Shown here in pieces: positions 10,191-18,069 of a stretch of 64,000 bases of DNA. Origin of the DNA: Rhizobacter sp. Root1238 (lineage in GTDB: Bacteria; Pseudomonadota; Gammaproteobacteria; Burkholderiales; Burkholderiaceae_C). A model generated the notes under the pieces. That model saw nothing but the letters and a program-made list of their open reading frames with translations, was not told where the DNA came from and did no database searches. Location: NCBI RefSeq assembly GCF_001425825.1, contig NZ_LMDM01000047.1, positions 173,862 to 237,861 of the forward strand. Direction: 5' to 3'. Position numbers and translations under genes: made by a program. The first letter of the stretch is position 1. Each line of letters opens with the position of its first letter.

Positions 10191-11480
10191 CTAGTGATGG
10201 TCGCCGGGCTTGCGCGGCGCGCCGCGCAGGAACAGCCGCGACACCGTCTGCGCGAGCGCGGCGCGGTGTTCGCCGTCGGCCGCATGCAGTTCGGCCAGCG
10301 TGCCGTGCAGCATCTTCTGCGTCAGGCCGCGGCTCAGCGCTTCCAGCACCGCGTCGAGGTCCTCGCCCTTCGCCAGCATCTTGCGGGCGCGCGCGATCTC
10401 GGCAGCGCGCCAGTCGTCGGCCTGTGCGTTCAGCGCCTGGATCAGCGGCACCGTGCCGCGCTGGTCGAGCCAGTGCACGAAGCTCTGCACGCCGCTTTCG
10501 ATGATGACCTCGGCCTGCTCGACCGCGGCCTGGCGCTTCTCGCCGGCCGTCTGCACCAGCGCCGACAGGTCGTCGACGGTGTAGAGGTAGACGTCGTTCA
10601 GCCGCGACACCTCGGGTTCGATGTCGCGCGGCACGGCCAGGTCGACCATGAACATCGGGCGGTGCTTGCGGGCCTTCAGGGCGCGCTCGACGGCGCCCAG
10701 GCCGATGATCGGCAGCGAGCTCGCGGTGCACGAGATCACCGCATCGAACTCGCCGAGCCGGGCCGGCAGGTCCGACAGCCGGATCGCCTCGGCGCCGAAA
10801 CGCCCGGCCAGCTTCTCGCCGCGTTCCAGCGTGCGGTTGGCCACCGCCATCGCCCGTGGCACCCGGGCCGCGAAGTGCGTCGCGACCAGCTCGATCATCT
10901 CGCCGGCGCCGACGAACAGCACCTTGGTCTCGCGCAGGTCTTCGAACAGCTGCGACGCGAGGCGAACCGCGGCGGCGGCCATGCTGATCGAATGAGAGCC
11001 GATCTCGGTGGAGGTGCGCACGTCCTTCGCGACCGCGAACGAGCGCTGGAACATCTGGTGCAGCGTCGTGCCCAGCGTGCCGGCGCTGCTGGCCTCGCGC
11101 ACCGCCTGCTTCAACTGGCCGAGGATCTGCGGCTCGCCGAGCACCATCGAATCGAGGCCGCTCGCGACGCGGAAGGCATGGCGCGCCGCGGCGCCGCCTT
11201 CAAGCACGTAGGCGTGGTCCATGAAGTGCTGGCTCGCGACGCCGCCCACGCCGGCCAGCCAGTCGATCGCCGGACGCACCAGCGCCGGCTCGGCCGCGCA
11301 GTACAGCTCGGTGCGGTTGCAGGTGGACAGGATCGCGGCTTCGGGGCTGCCGCTCGGGCGCGAGACCCGTTCGCGAAAACCCTGCAGCGTCGGTGCCAGC
11401 TGCTCGAGCGTGAACGCAAAACGGCCCCGCAAATCCAGCGGAGCCGTCGTGTGGTTCAGTCCGAGGGCAAAAACACTCAT
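10191..11480 (-). CDS. hemA: Glutamyl-tRNA reductase
   Basis: HemA reduces glutamyl-tRNA to glutamate 1-semialdehyde, the first committed step of C5-pathway haem synthesis. The start [20 protein letters not shown] is conserved, the catalytic cysteine is C54 in [11 protein letters not shown], and the NADPH-binding ([12 protein letters not shown]) and dimerisation domains follow, giving 429 residues. The start codon lies only seven bases beyond a perfect TATAAT hexamer, so the mRNA may be leaderless from that promoter. Confidence 0.97.
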   Translation of the reverse strand: MSVFALGLNHTTAPLDLRGRFAFTLEQLAPTLQGFRERVSRPSGSPEAAILSTCNRTELYCAAEPALVRPAIDWLAGVGGVASQHFMDHAYVLEGGAAARHAFRVASGLDSMVLGEPQILGQLKQAVREASSAGTLGTTLHQMFQRSFAVAKDVRTSTEIGSHSISMAAAAVRLASQLFEDLRETKVLFVGAGEMIELVATHFAARVPRAMAVANRTLERGEKLAGRFGAEAIRLSDLPARLGEFDAVISCTASSLPIIGLGAVERALKARKHRPMFMVDLAVPRDIEPEVSRLNDVYLYTVDDLSALVQTAGEKRQAAVEQAEVIIESGVQSFVHWLDQRGTVPLIQALNAQADDWRAAEIARARKMLAKGEDLDAVLEALSRGLTQKMLHGTLAELHAADGEHRAALAQTVSRLFLRGAPRKPGDHH

Positions 11481-11486
11481 TCCCAG

Positions 11487-11492
11487 ATTATA
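11487..11492 (-). promoter_or_regulatory. TATAAT just before hemA
   Basis: The minus strand reads TATAAT and the hemA ATG begins seven bases later, which would put transcript position +1 at or next to the A of ATG. The -35 region is poor. A second, weaker candidate further upstream is TTGTGA with TATGAC at 15 bp. Confidence 0.35.
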
Positions 11493-11544
11493 AAATTTGC
11501 CGCGCTGCCCGGCGTTTGCCGATTCTCAAGACCGTCATAGGCGC

Positions 11545-11557
11545 TGACGATTCGTCA
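11545..11557. promoter_or_regulatory. 13-bp palindrome between hemA and the 11611 gene
   Basis: TGACGA-T-TCGTCA is perfectly symmetric and lies in the divergent region, upstream of both genes. It has the form of an operator for a dimeric regulator; no specific regulator is indicated. Confidence 0.3.
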
Positions 11558-11610
11558 CAATGTAGCGGTTTGTCGGCAACTTCCGGGCCAGCTTTTGCGA
11601 GAACCAGTCG

Positions 11611-11892
11611 ATGGGACCCTTGGACGCACTGTGGCATTTGTTGAACTTCCTCGGCCCCGCCTTCGGCGTCACCGGCATCGCGTCGGCGATGACCAAACTG
11701 CTGTGGCGCCGTGAGCTGGCCGGCGTCCGCTGGGCACGGCTGTGGCTGTGGTCGGCCGGTGTCGCCAGCGTCGTCACCATCGTCGGCCTGGCCTGGCTCG
11801 GGCGCGACGGCAAGATGGCGACCTATGGGGCGATGGTCGCCGGCTGCGCGTTGACGCTGTGGTGGGCCGGCTTCGGCCCCGGACGGCGCTAG
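11611..11892 (+). CDS. Small inner-membrane protein, function unknown
   Basis: A 93-residue protein with about three hydrophobic segments: 10-30 ([18 protein letters not shown]), 47-63 ([18 protein letters not shown]) and 69-87 ([20 protein letters not shown]), separated by short basic stretches ([14 protein letters not shown]). I do not recognise a family. It is divergent from hemA. Its stop codon overlaps that of miaB within CTAG (11889-11892). No clear Shine-Dalgarno motif is visible before the ATG, so the start is provisional. Confidence 0.65.
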   Translation: MGPLDALWHLLNFLGPAFGVTGIASAMTKLLWRRELAGVRWARLWLWSAGVASVVTIVGLAWLGRDGKMATYGAMVAGCALTLWWAGFGPGRR

Positions 11893-13241
11893 ACGATCGC
11901 TTCTTCTTCCCGCGTCACCGCTTCCGCGCGCAGCGAATGCGGGTAGGCCTGCGTGATGGTCACGTCGATCATCTGCCCGACCAGCCGTGCCGGGCCGGCG
12001 AAGTTGACGATGCGGTTGCATTCGGTGCGGCCCATCAGCTCGTTCGCATCCTTGCGCGACGGCCCTTCGACCAGGATGCGCTGCACCGTGCCGACGCGCG
12101 ACTGCCCGATGCGCCGCTGGTTGTCCTCGATCGCCGCCTGCAGGTGCTGCAGCCGCGCCAGCTTGGTCTCGTGCGGGGTGCCGTCGGCCAGCGCCGCGGC
12201 CGGCGTGCCGGGGCGCGGGCTGTAGATGAAGCTGAAGCTCGAATCGAAGCCGACGTCGTCGATCAGCTTCATCATCTTCGTGAAATCGTCTTCGGTCTCG
12301 CCGGGGAAGCCGACGATGAAGTCGCTCGACAGGCTGATGTCCGGGCGCACCGCGCGCAGCTTGCGGATCGTGCTCTTGTACTCGAGCACCGTGTAGCCGC
12401 GCTTCATCGCCATCAGGATGCGGTCGCTGCCGTGCTGCACCGGCAGGTGCAGGTGGTTGACGAGCTGCGGCACGCGGCCATACACCTCGACCAGCCGGTT
12501 CGTGAACTCGTTCGGGTGGCTGGTGGTGTAGCGGATGCGCTGGATGCCGGGGATCGCGGCGACGTACTCGATCAGCAGCGCGAAGTCGGCGATCTCGGCG
12601 GTGCCGCCCATCGCGCCGCGGTAGGCGTTGACGTTCTGGCCGAGCAGCGTCACTTCCTTGACGCCCTGGTCGGCCAGGCCCGCCACCTCGACCAGCACGT
12701 CGTCGAACGGCCGCGAGACCTCTTCGCCACGGGTGTACGGCACGACGCAGTAGCTGCAGTACTTCGAGCAGCCTTCCATGATCGACACGAAGGCGGTCGC
12801 GCCGTCGACCCGCGCCGGCGGCAGGTGGTCGAACTTCTCGATCTCGGGAAAGCTGATGTCGACCTGCTGCCGCTGCTGCCGCTGGCGCTGCTTCAGCAGC
12901 TCGGGCAGGCGGTGCAGCGTCTGCGGACCGAACACCACGTCGACGTACGGCGCGCGCTCGATGATGGCCGCGCCTTCCTGGCTCGCGACGCAGCCGCCGA
13001 CGCCGATCATCACGCCCTTGGCCTTCAGGTGCTTCACGCGGCCGAGGTCGCTGAACACCTTCTCCTGAGCCTTCTCGCGCACCGAGCAGGTGTTGAACAG
13101 GATCAGGTCGGCCTGCTCCGGGTCCTGCGTCGGTTCGTAGCCTTCGGCCGCGTGCATGACGTCGGACATCTTGTCCGAGTCGTACTCGTTCATCTGGCAG
13201 CCGAAGGTCTTGATGTAGACCTTCTTGGTGCGTTCTTCCAT
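11889..13241 (-). CDS. miaB: tRNA-2-methylthio-N6-isopentenyladenosine synthase
   Basis: MiaB adds a methylthio group to i6A37 of tRNAs. The 450-residue protein has the N-terminal methylthiotransferase domain with cluster cysteines C15, C52 and C84 ([25 protein letters not shown]), the radical-SAM cysteines C158, C162 and C165 ([17 protein letters not shown]), and a C-terminal TRAM domain. Between the first two domains (about 118-127) is a short stretch almost only of Gln and Arg. The ATG at 13241 has GAGG five bases upstream; a GTG sits immediately before it. The next gene upstream ends 10 nt away. Confidence 0.97.
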   Translation of the reverse strand: MEERTKKVYIKTFGCQMNEYDSDKMSDVMHAAEGYEPTQDPEQADLILFNTCSVREKAQEKVFSDLGRVKHLKAKGVMIGVGGCVASQEGAAIIERAPYVDVVFGPQTLHRLPELLKQRQRQQRQQVDISFPEIEKFDHLPPARVDGATAFVSIMEGCSKYCSYCVVPYTRGEEVSRPFDDVLVEVAGLADQGVKEVTLLGQNVNAYRGAMGGTAEIADFALLIEYVAAIPGIQRIRYTTSHPNEFTNRLVEVYGRVPQLVNHLHLPVQHGSDRILMAMKRGYTVLEYKSTIRKLRAVRPDISLSSDFIVGFPGETEDDFTKMMKLIDDVGFDSSFSFIYSPRPGTPAAALADGTPHETKLARLQHLQAAIEDNQRRIGQSRVGTVQRILVEGPSRKDANELMGRTECNRIVNFAGPARLVGQMIDVTITQAYPHSLRAEAVTREEEAIV

Positions 13242-13251
13242 CACGACCTCG

Positions 13252-13671
13252 TCACGGCTTGGTCCAGACCTGGGCGCCCTGGTCGAAACTCCAGGCCTGC
13301 GTCTGCTCGACCGTGGTCGGCCACGGCACGACCTTGATCTCTTCGTCGCGCAGGATCCACACGTCCTTGATCAGGCCGGTGAATTCGGTGGTGTAGTGCA
13401 CGACCAGCTTGCTGCCGACCAGCGGGCCGGTCAGCACCAGCAGGTTGTTCTGGCCGCGGATGCGAACGCCCGGCGCGAGCTGTGCCGGCTTGCCGTTCAG
13501 CGTGACCTGCGGCGGGTTGTCGAAGGCGATCACGCCACGCAAGGCGCTCCGCGGGAACGGGCGCTGCGCCTGGGCCGGGGCCTGGGGATCGGACTGGACC
13601 TGGGCGGAAGCGGGGAGGGCGGCGCAGGCGAAGGCGAGGGCTGCGGTGGCAGCGATCACACAGCGGTACAT
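13252..13671 (-). CDS. Exported protein of unknown function beside miaB
   Basis: A 139-residue protein with a signal peptide (hydrophobic [13 protein letters not shown], cleavage near ASAQ), followed by a Gln/Pro/Ala-rich linker and a compact domain (about 45-139) with [21 protein letters not shown] and [19 protein letters not shown] recall similar proteins beside miaB in Burkholderiales but know no function. The ATG at 13671 is selected because the signal peptide begins there. It probably shares a transcript with miaB, ten bases downstream. Confidence 0.7.
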   Translation of the reverse strand: MYRCVIAATAALAFACAALPASAQVQSDPQAPAQAQRPFPRSALRGVIAFDNPPQVTLNGKPAQLAPGVRIRGQNNLLVLTGPLVGSKLVVHYTTEFTGLIKDVWILRDEEIKVVPWPTTVEQTQAWSFDQGAQVWTKP

Positions 13672-13760
13672 GGTGTAGATCCAGTGGCTGTCGGTCAGAC
13701 GGAAGGTCGATTCTAGGTCAGCGCCCTCTGCGGACTCCGGCAGGCCCCACACTCGGGGCC

Positions 13761-14504
13761 ATGATCGAACCCCTGCTGCTGACCAGCGCCCGAGTCTCCA
13801 CCTTCGACGGCACCCTCCCGCTGACCGGTGCGAGCGGCTTCTTCTTCGAGCGCGACGGGCGGCTCTTCCTCGTCACCAGCCGCCACGTGCTGATCGACGC
13901 GCCGAGCAAGCACTACCCGAGCCGCGTCGAGATCGAACTGCACACCGATGCGGTCAACCTGACCCGCTCGATCGGGCTGTCGATGCTGCTGTACCGCGAC
14001 GGCAAGAGCGTCTGGCGCCAGGGGCGCGACGCCGGTGGCGAGATCGACGTCGCGGTGCTCGAGATCGAGCGCGCGGCGCTGCCCGCCGGCGTGGCAATGG
14101 TGCCGTTCACGCCCGAGCACCTGCAGCATTCGCTCGACGAGGTGGAGGTCGGCAGCTCGCTGCTGGTGGTCGGTTTTCCGCTCGGTTTCCACGACGTGGT
14201 GCATCACCTGCCGGTGGTGCGGCAGGCGGCGATCGCATCGTCGTTCGGCGTGCGCTTCCAGGGGCAGGGCTACTTCCTGACCGACGCGCGCACCCACCGC
14301 GGCACCAGCGGTGCGCCGGTCGTGATGCGCCACTCGCAGGGCGATGCGCTGCCGTGGAAGCTGCTCGGGATCCATTCGTCGCGCATGGACATGGGCGGAC
14401 GCGACCTGGAAAACGATGAATCGCTGGGGCTGAACTGCGCGTGGTATGCCGACATCCTGATGACGCTGACCGACGACGAGGCGGCCGTCGCTCCGCCGCC
14501 CTGA
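13761..14504 (+). CDS. Trypsin-like serine peptidase without signal peptide
   Basis: The 247-residue protein has the marks of a chymotrypsin-fold protease: His42 in LVTSRHVLID, Asp96 in GGEIDVAVLEI and Ser183 in THRGTSGAPVVM, spaced as in the S1 family with the GTSGAPV form of the GNSGGP motif. A glycine-rich VVGFPLGFHD segment also fits. No signal peptide or membrane segment is present, so the protein appears cytoplasmic, unlike DegP/HtrA, and it has no PDZ domain. Substrate unknown. The gene stands alone on the plus strand, 89 nt from the divergent start at 13671. Confidence 0.75.
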   Translation: MIEPLLLTSARVSTFDGTLPLTGASGFFFERDGRLFLVTSRHVLIDAPSKHYPSRVEIELHTDAVNLTRSIGLSMLLYRDGKSVWRQGRDAGGEIDVAVLEIERAALPAGVAMVPFTPEHLQHSLDEVEVGSSLLVVGFPLGFHDVVHHLPVVRQAAIASSFGVRFQGQGYFLTDARTHRGTSGAPVVMRHSQGDALPWKLLGIHSSRMDMGGRDLENDESLGLNCAWYADILMTLTDDEAAVAPPP

Positions 14505-14607
14505 ATCGCTTGCGGCGGGCAAATCTCCTTGAAATCGTCACAGGTATGTCGGACCGCGGTGGTACTGTCGGAGGGTTCGCCGTTCAAAGTCGTTCACGAA
14601 AGGCCTC

Positions 14608-14886
14608 ATGAGCATGACCCGTTCCGCGCCTCGCCGACCCTCGACCGAAGCGCCCGCTCGCCCCCCCGCCACCTCCGTGACCCCCGCGGCACTCAAACGA
14701 CAGGCGCTGCGCAACGCGTTGCTCGGCACGGTGGAGCTGCTGCAGCACCGGCAGGCCGAACAGATCAATGCGAAGCTGATCGACGAGTACGTGGCGCTCG
14801 ACTGGTTCGAGTGGCGCGGCGGCGCGTTGCAGATCACGCTCACCGGCCAGAACATCTGCAAGCAGATCCGCAGCGGCCTGGTCTGA
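14608..14886 (+). CDS. Small protein of unknown function
   Basis: A 92-residue product, not recognised. Residues 1-28 are Pro/Ala/Ser/Thr-rich and look disordered; residues 29-92 (ALKRQALRNALLGTVELLQHR ... ALQITLTGQNICKQIRSGLV) look like a short alpha/beta or winged-helix-like domain. Two in-frame ATGs stand close together (14608 and 14614). A terminator lies about 60 nt downstream. Confidence 0.6.
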   Translation: MSMTRSAPRRPSTEAPARPPATSVTPAALKRQALRNALLGTVELLQHRQAEQINAKLIDEYVALDWFEWRGGALQITLTGQNICKQIRSGLV

Positions 14887-14947
14887 GACTGACCTGGGGC
14901 GGGCCTGGGGTTGACGCACGGCGTCCGCCACGGAGTACCATCCCCTG

Positions 14948-14975
14948 AAAACCGCGGCCTCGGTCGCGGTTTTTT
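14948..14975 (+). terminator. Rho-independent terminator
   Basis: AAAACCGCG (14948-14956) pairs with CGCGGTTTT (14965-14973) across an 8-nt loop, and T bases continue to 14975. It closes the 14608-14886 gene and lies just before the ribosome-binding site of the next. Confidence 0.85.
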
Positions 14976-14990
14976 CATTGGAGGCGCAAC

Positions 14991-15236
14991 ATGAAGAACC
15001 TGCAGGAAGCCACCGAACGCATCTGCGACCTGAAGGGCTCGCTGGTCGCGATCGACGCGCTGATGGCGGCGCTGATCCGCGTGCTGCCCGCCGATCAGCG
15101 CGCCGCGCTGCGCACCGCGTTCGAGGACAACGCCGAGGTCGCGCGCACGGTGATGTTGCATGCGTCGATCTCCGAGCTGTCGATCGCGGCGTTCGAACGC
15201 GATGTGGAACGCACCGTCGCGCTGATCGGGCCGTAG
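14991..15236 (+). CDS. Small helical protein of unknown function
   Basis: An 81-residue, mostly helical, acidic protein (LKGSLVAIDALMAALIRVLPADQRAA is broken here by its family-neutral sequence; helices about 3-32, 36-50, 55-75). No signal peptide or cysteine pattern beyond C12. GGAGG lies 6 nt before the ATG, an excellent site, which supports it as a real gene. No recognised family. Confidence 0.65.
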   Translation: MKNLQEATERICDLKGSLVAIDALMAALIRVLPADQRAALRTAFEDNAEVARTVMLHASISELSIAAFERDVERTVALIGP

Positions 15237-15424
15237 AGCCGTGCAGCGGTGCCTGACACGCCGCGGCAGTCCTGAACCAGGTCGGTCAGCGATGTGACGG
15301 ATTTCGCACCGGATGACCTGCGGCGTCAGGTCCGCTGCCGGGCGCGGCGCCGACCCTGCCCCTGGTCCGCAACTTGCCATCTGGAGCCTGTCGCCGCCCC
15401 GTGCGGCCCCGCGAAAGGCATCCG

Positions 15425-15619
15425 ATGTCAGCACCCGAGTCGTCGACCGCAGAAGTGGCCAAGCTGCTGCACCGCCTGTGGCTGCGCGTGAGCCGCGGTG
15501 ACACCGGCTATGGCGACGACATGCAGGACACCGTGGTCGACCCGGACCGCGAGTTCGGCTTCGCCGACACCGAGGTCGAAGACCGCTTCCGCTTCAAGCC
15601 GTCCTACGACCTGAACTGA
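15425..15619 (+). CDS. Very small acidic protein, unknown function
   Basis: A 64-residue product starting MSAPESSTAEVAKLLHRLW and ending in an acidic, aromatic tail (DREFGFADTEVEDRFRFKPSYDLN is its composition over residues 42-64). AAAGG lies 7 nt before the ATG. Its frame continues upstream to another ATG at 15374 but that part is arginine-rich and unconvincing. It converges on the SDR gene with a 10-nt gap. Confidence 0.5.
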   Translation: MSAPESSTAEVAKLLHRLWLRVSRGDTGYGDDMQDTVVDPDREFGFADTEVEDRFRFKPSYDLN

Positions 15620-15629
15620 CCCCGGCGGA

Positions 15630-16415
15630 TCAGGACCAGCCCGCGTCGACGACGAAGCTCTGCGCGGTGCACATCTTCGAATCGTCGGCGGCGAGGAACA
15701 GCGCCATCGTCGCGATGTCTTCCGACTGAAGCCGCCCCGGCAGGCACTGGTTCGCGTCGAGGTCCTTCTCGGACTCCGGCGTGACCCACATCTTCAGCTG
15801 CTTGTCCGTCATCACCCAGCCCGGCACCAGCGCGTTGACGCGGATGTTGCGCTTGCCCAGGTCCTTCGCGAGCGAGCGGGTCAGGCCGTGGATCGCGGCC
15901 TTGGTCGTCGCATACGCCGGGTAGCCGGCGCCCTTGATCATCCAGCTGATCGAGCCGAGGTTGATGATCGATCCACCGCCCAGCCCGGCCATGTCGTCGA
16001 CCACCGCCTGTGCCGCGAAGAACTGGTGGCGCAGGTTGACGTTCATGCACTGGTCCCAGAACTCAGGCGTCACTTCCTCGACCTGGTGGCGCTGGTCGTT
16101 GGCCGCGTTGTTGACCAGCGCGCCGATCGGCCCGAACGCGCTGCGCGTCTGCGCGATGGCTGCCTGCAGCGCCGCGACGTCGGTCACGTCGCACGGGATG
16201 AACAGCGGCGCCGGCGCGCCGTGCGGGTTCGGCCGGGCGGCGATGCCCGCCAGCAACGCATCGGCCGCCTCGCGGTTGCGGCCGACGAAGCCGACCTTGG
16301 CGCCTTGCGCATGGAAGTGCTCGACGAACGCGGTGCCGATGCCGGTGGTGCCGCCGCTGATGAAGACGGTGCGGCCTTCGAGGCTCGGGTAGTGGGCGAA
16401 ACGGGGGATGGTCAT
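15630..16415 (-). CDS. SDR-family sugar dehydrogenase, probable
   Basis: A 261-residue classical short-chain dehydrogenase/reductase. The cofactor motif is GGTTGIG at 21-27, NNAA at 102-105, and the catalytic pair is Y168/K172 (PAYATTKAA) with Ser near 155-157. Residue changes at the end of beta-2 (VGRNREA) favour NAD(P). It lies directly downstream of dgoK and dgoA, so a role as sugar dehydrogenase feeding or accompanying the galactonate (De Ley-Doudoroff) route is an inference; the sequence alone fixes only the fold and redox class. Confidence 0.85.
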   Translation of the reverse strand: MTIPRFAHYPSLEGRTVFISGGTTGIGTAFVEHFHAQGAKVGFVGRNREAADALLAGIAARPNPHGAPAPLFIPCDVTDVAALQAAIAQTRSAFGPIGALVNNAANDQRHQVEEVTPEFWDQCMNVNLRHQFFAAQAVVDDMAGLGGGSIINLGSISWMIKGAGYPAYATTKAAIHGLTRSLAKDLGKRNIRVNALVPGWVMTDKQLKMWVTPESEKDLDANQCLPGRLQSEDIATMALFLAADDSKMCTAQSFVVDAGWS

Positions 16416-16433
16416 CGAAAGCTTCCTTCGGGT

Positions 16434-17321
16434 TCAGCCGACCAGCCCGCGCGCGCGGGCCAGCCGGTGCAGGCCGCGCGCGGTCAGCGCCTCGGCATGG
16501 GCGATCGCCTGCAGCCCGCGCACCGCCAGCGCGCGCTCGTAGCGGCGGGTCAGTGCGGCGCTGCCGATCAGGTGGACCGTGCCGTTCGCCGGCGCCAGCC
16601 CGTTCAGTTCGTGGCCGACCAGCAGGCCGGACAGGTACGACGGCGCCGCCGTGCCGCTCAGCTCGCCGAACAGCCCGAGTGTCCGCACGCTGAAGAGCTG
16701 GTTCGGCAGGCCGCCGCTGCCGCGGCTGGCCTCGAGCCCGCGTGCGAACGCGGCTTCGTCGTCGCCGGCGTCCTTGTCCATCAGCGCGCCGAGCAGGCTG
16801 TGCTGCGTCATCAGCGCGTAGAGCTCACCGGTCATCGCGGTGTGGATGCGGGCGATGTGCCCCTGCTCGACGGTGATCCACTTGCTGTGCGTGCCCGGCA
16901 GGCACAGCGTGTGCGGGCCCGGGCCGGCCAGGTCGTCGAGCAGGCCCAGCACCTGGGTCTCCTCGCCGCGCATCACCTCGGGCGCGCCTTGCGGGGGCCG
17001 GTCGCTCATGCCGGGGGCGATGAAGAGCTCGCGGCCCGGCAACGCCGGCGCCTCGAAGGCCAGCATGCCGGCGGCGATCGCGTCGGCCCCGGCCGGGCAG
17101 GCGACGTACGGCACCTCGCGCCAGCCGTTGCGGCTGCCGATCATGCCGGCCATCACGATGTGGCGGTCGGCCCAGCCGTCGATCTGCTCGGCCAGCACCG
17201 CCTCGAAGCGGCCCTGGCAGGCCAGCAGCGCGGCCGGGCTGCTGCGTTGCGCGAGCACCTGGCCGGCGGCGTCGAGTCGGTAGGCGCGCAGGCTGCTCGT
17301 GCCCCAGTCGATGGCGATCAT
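16434..17321 (-). CDS. dgoK: 2-dehydro-3-deoxygalactonokinase
   Basis: DgoK phosphorylates 2-keto-3-deoxygalactonate at position 6. The 295-residue protein begins MIAIDWGTSSLRAYRLD, the phosphate-binding strand of the DgoK family, and contains PGMSDRPPQG, MRGEETQVLGLL and CLPGTHSKWI, all typical. It lies between dgoA upstream (53-nt gap) and the SDR gene downstream (18 nt). Together these indicate growth on galactonate or related aldonic acids, although galactonate dehydratase itself is not within the window. Confidence 0.93.
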   Translation of the reverse strand: MIAIDWGTSSLRAYRLDAAGQVLAQRSSPAALLACQGRFEAVLAEQIDGWADRHIVMAGMIGSRNGWREVPYVACPAGADAIAAGMLAFEAPALPGRELFIAPGMSDRPPQGAPEVMRGEETQVLGLLDDLAGPGPHTLCLPGTHSKWITVEQGHIARIHTAMTGELYALMTQHSLLGALMDKDAGDDEAAFARGLEASRGSGGLPNQLFSVRTLGLFGELSGTAAPSYLSGLLVGHELNGLAPANGTVHLIGSAALTRRYERALAVRGLQAIAHAEALTARGLHRLARARGLVG

Positions 17322-17374
17322 CTTGTCCGTGTCTCCGTGGTGCGGGTCGCCTCGGCGACGCGCGCTTGTGTTCT

Positions 17375-17992
17375 TCAGCCGCGAGCGGCTTGCCATGCGG
17401 CGACGAAGGCGCGCGCCATCTCGCCGGTGCGCGACACGTCCTGGCCCGGCTTGTAGAGGTCGCTGCCGAGCCCGGCACCGATGCAGCCGGCCGCCAGGTA
17501 CTCGCCCAGGTTGGCCGGCGTGACGCCGCCCACCGCGAACAGCGGCACGCCGGCCGGCAGCACCGCCTTCAGCGCCTTCACGTGGCCGGTGCCGTAGGTG
17601 GTGGCCGGGAACAGCTTCAGCGCCTGTGCGCCGGCATCGAGCGCGTCGAAGGCCTCGCTGGCGGTCGCGAAGCCGGCGGCCACCTGCAGACCACGCTTCG
17701 TCGCGTACTCGATCAGCGACGGCCGGGTGTTCGGCGTCACGACCAGCTTGGCGCCGACGTCCACCAGCGCATCGACATCGGCCGGCTTCAGCACCGTGCC
17801 GCCGCCGACCAGCGCGCGGCTGCCGAAGCGCTGCACGACGTCGGCGACGCTCTTCTGCCATTGCGGCGAGTTCAGCGGGACTTCGATCGCATCGAAGCCG
17901 GCGTCGATCAGCGCCTGCGCATGGGGCAGGGCTTCTTCGGGACGGATGCCGCGCAGGATCGCGATCAGCGGCAAGGAGGTCGGCCAGGTCAT
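17375..17992 (-). CDS. dgoA: 2-dehydro-3-deoxy-6-phosphogalactonate aldolase
   Basis: This class I aldolase of the KDPG/KDPGal family splits KDPGal into pyruvate and glyceraldehyde 3-phosphate. The 205-residue TIM barrel has R14 (AILRGI), E37 (IEVPLNSP), the GGGTVL turn and Schiff-base lysine K126 in ALKLFPA. Company with dgoK and the IEVPLNSPQ segment favour the galactonate enzyme over Eda. GGAGG in 'gcaaggaggt' is on the opposite strand, so the ribosome-binding site here is weak; the ATG at 17992 gives the usual N-terminus. Confidence 0.92.
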   Translation of the reverse strand: MTWPTSLPLIAILRGIRPEEALPHAQALIDAGFDAIEVPLNSPQWQKSVADVVQRFGSRALVGGGTVLKPADVDALVDVGAKLVVTPNTRPSLIEYATKRGLQVAAGFATASEAFDALDAGAQALKLFPATTYGTGHVKALKAVLPAGVPLFAVGGVTPANLGEYLAAGCIGAGLGSDLYKPGQDVSRTGEMARAFVAAWQAARG

Positions 17993-18069
17993 GGGGCGAC
18001 AGCGTAGCCATCGCTTCGGTCGGGCACAAATGAAATTTTGGGCCCTCGCCATAGCAAAACCGGCGAGGG

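Noticed and set aside
14911-14943. TTGACG and TACCAT as a promoter for the 14991-15236 gene.
   Set aside because: The spacer is 19 bp, and the predicted start would fall within the terminator hairpin at 14948-14975.
16434-18029. A fused 531-codon frame covering dgoK and part of dgoA.
   Set aside because: The dgoK family start MIAIDWG is at 17321 and dgoA is read in another frame; no fusion is needed.
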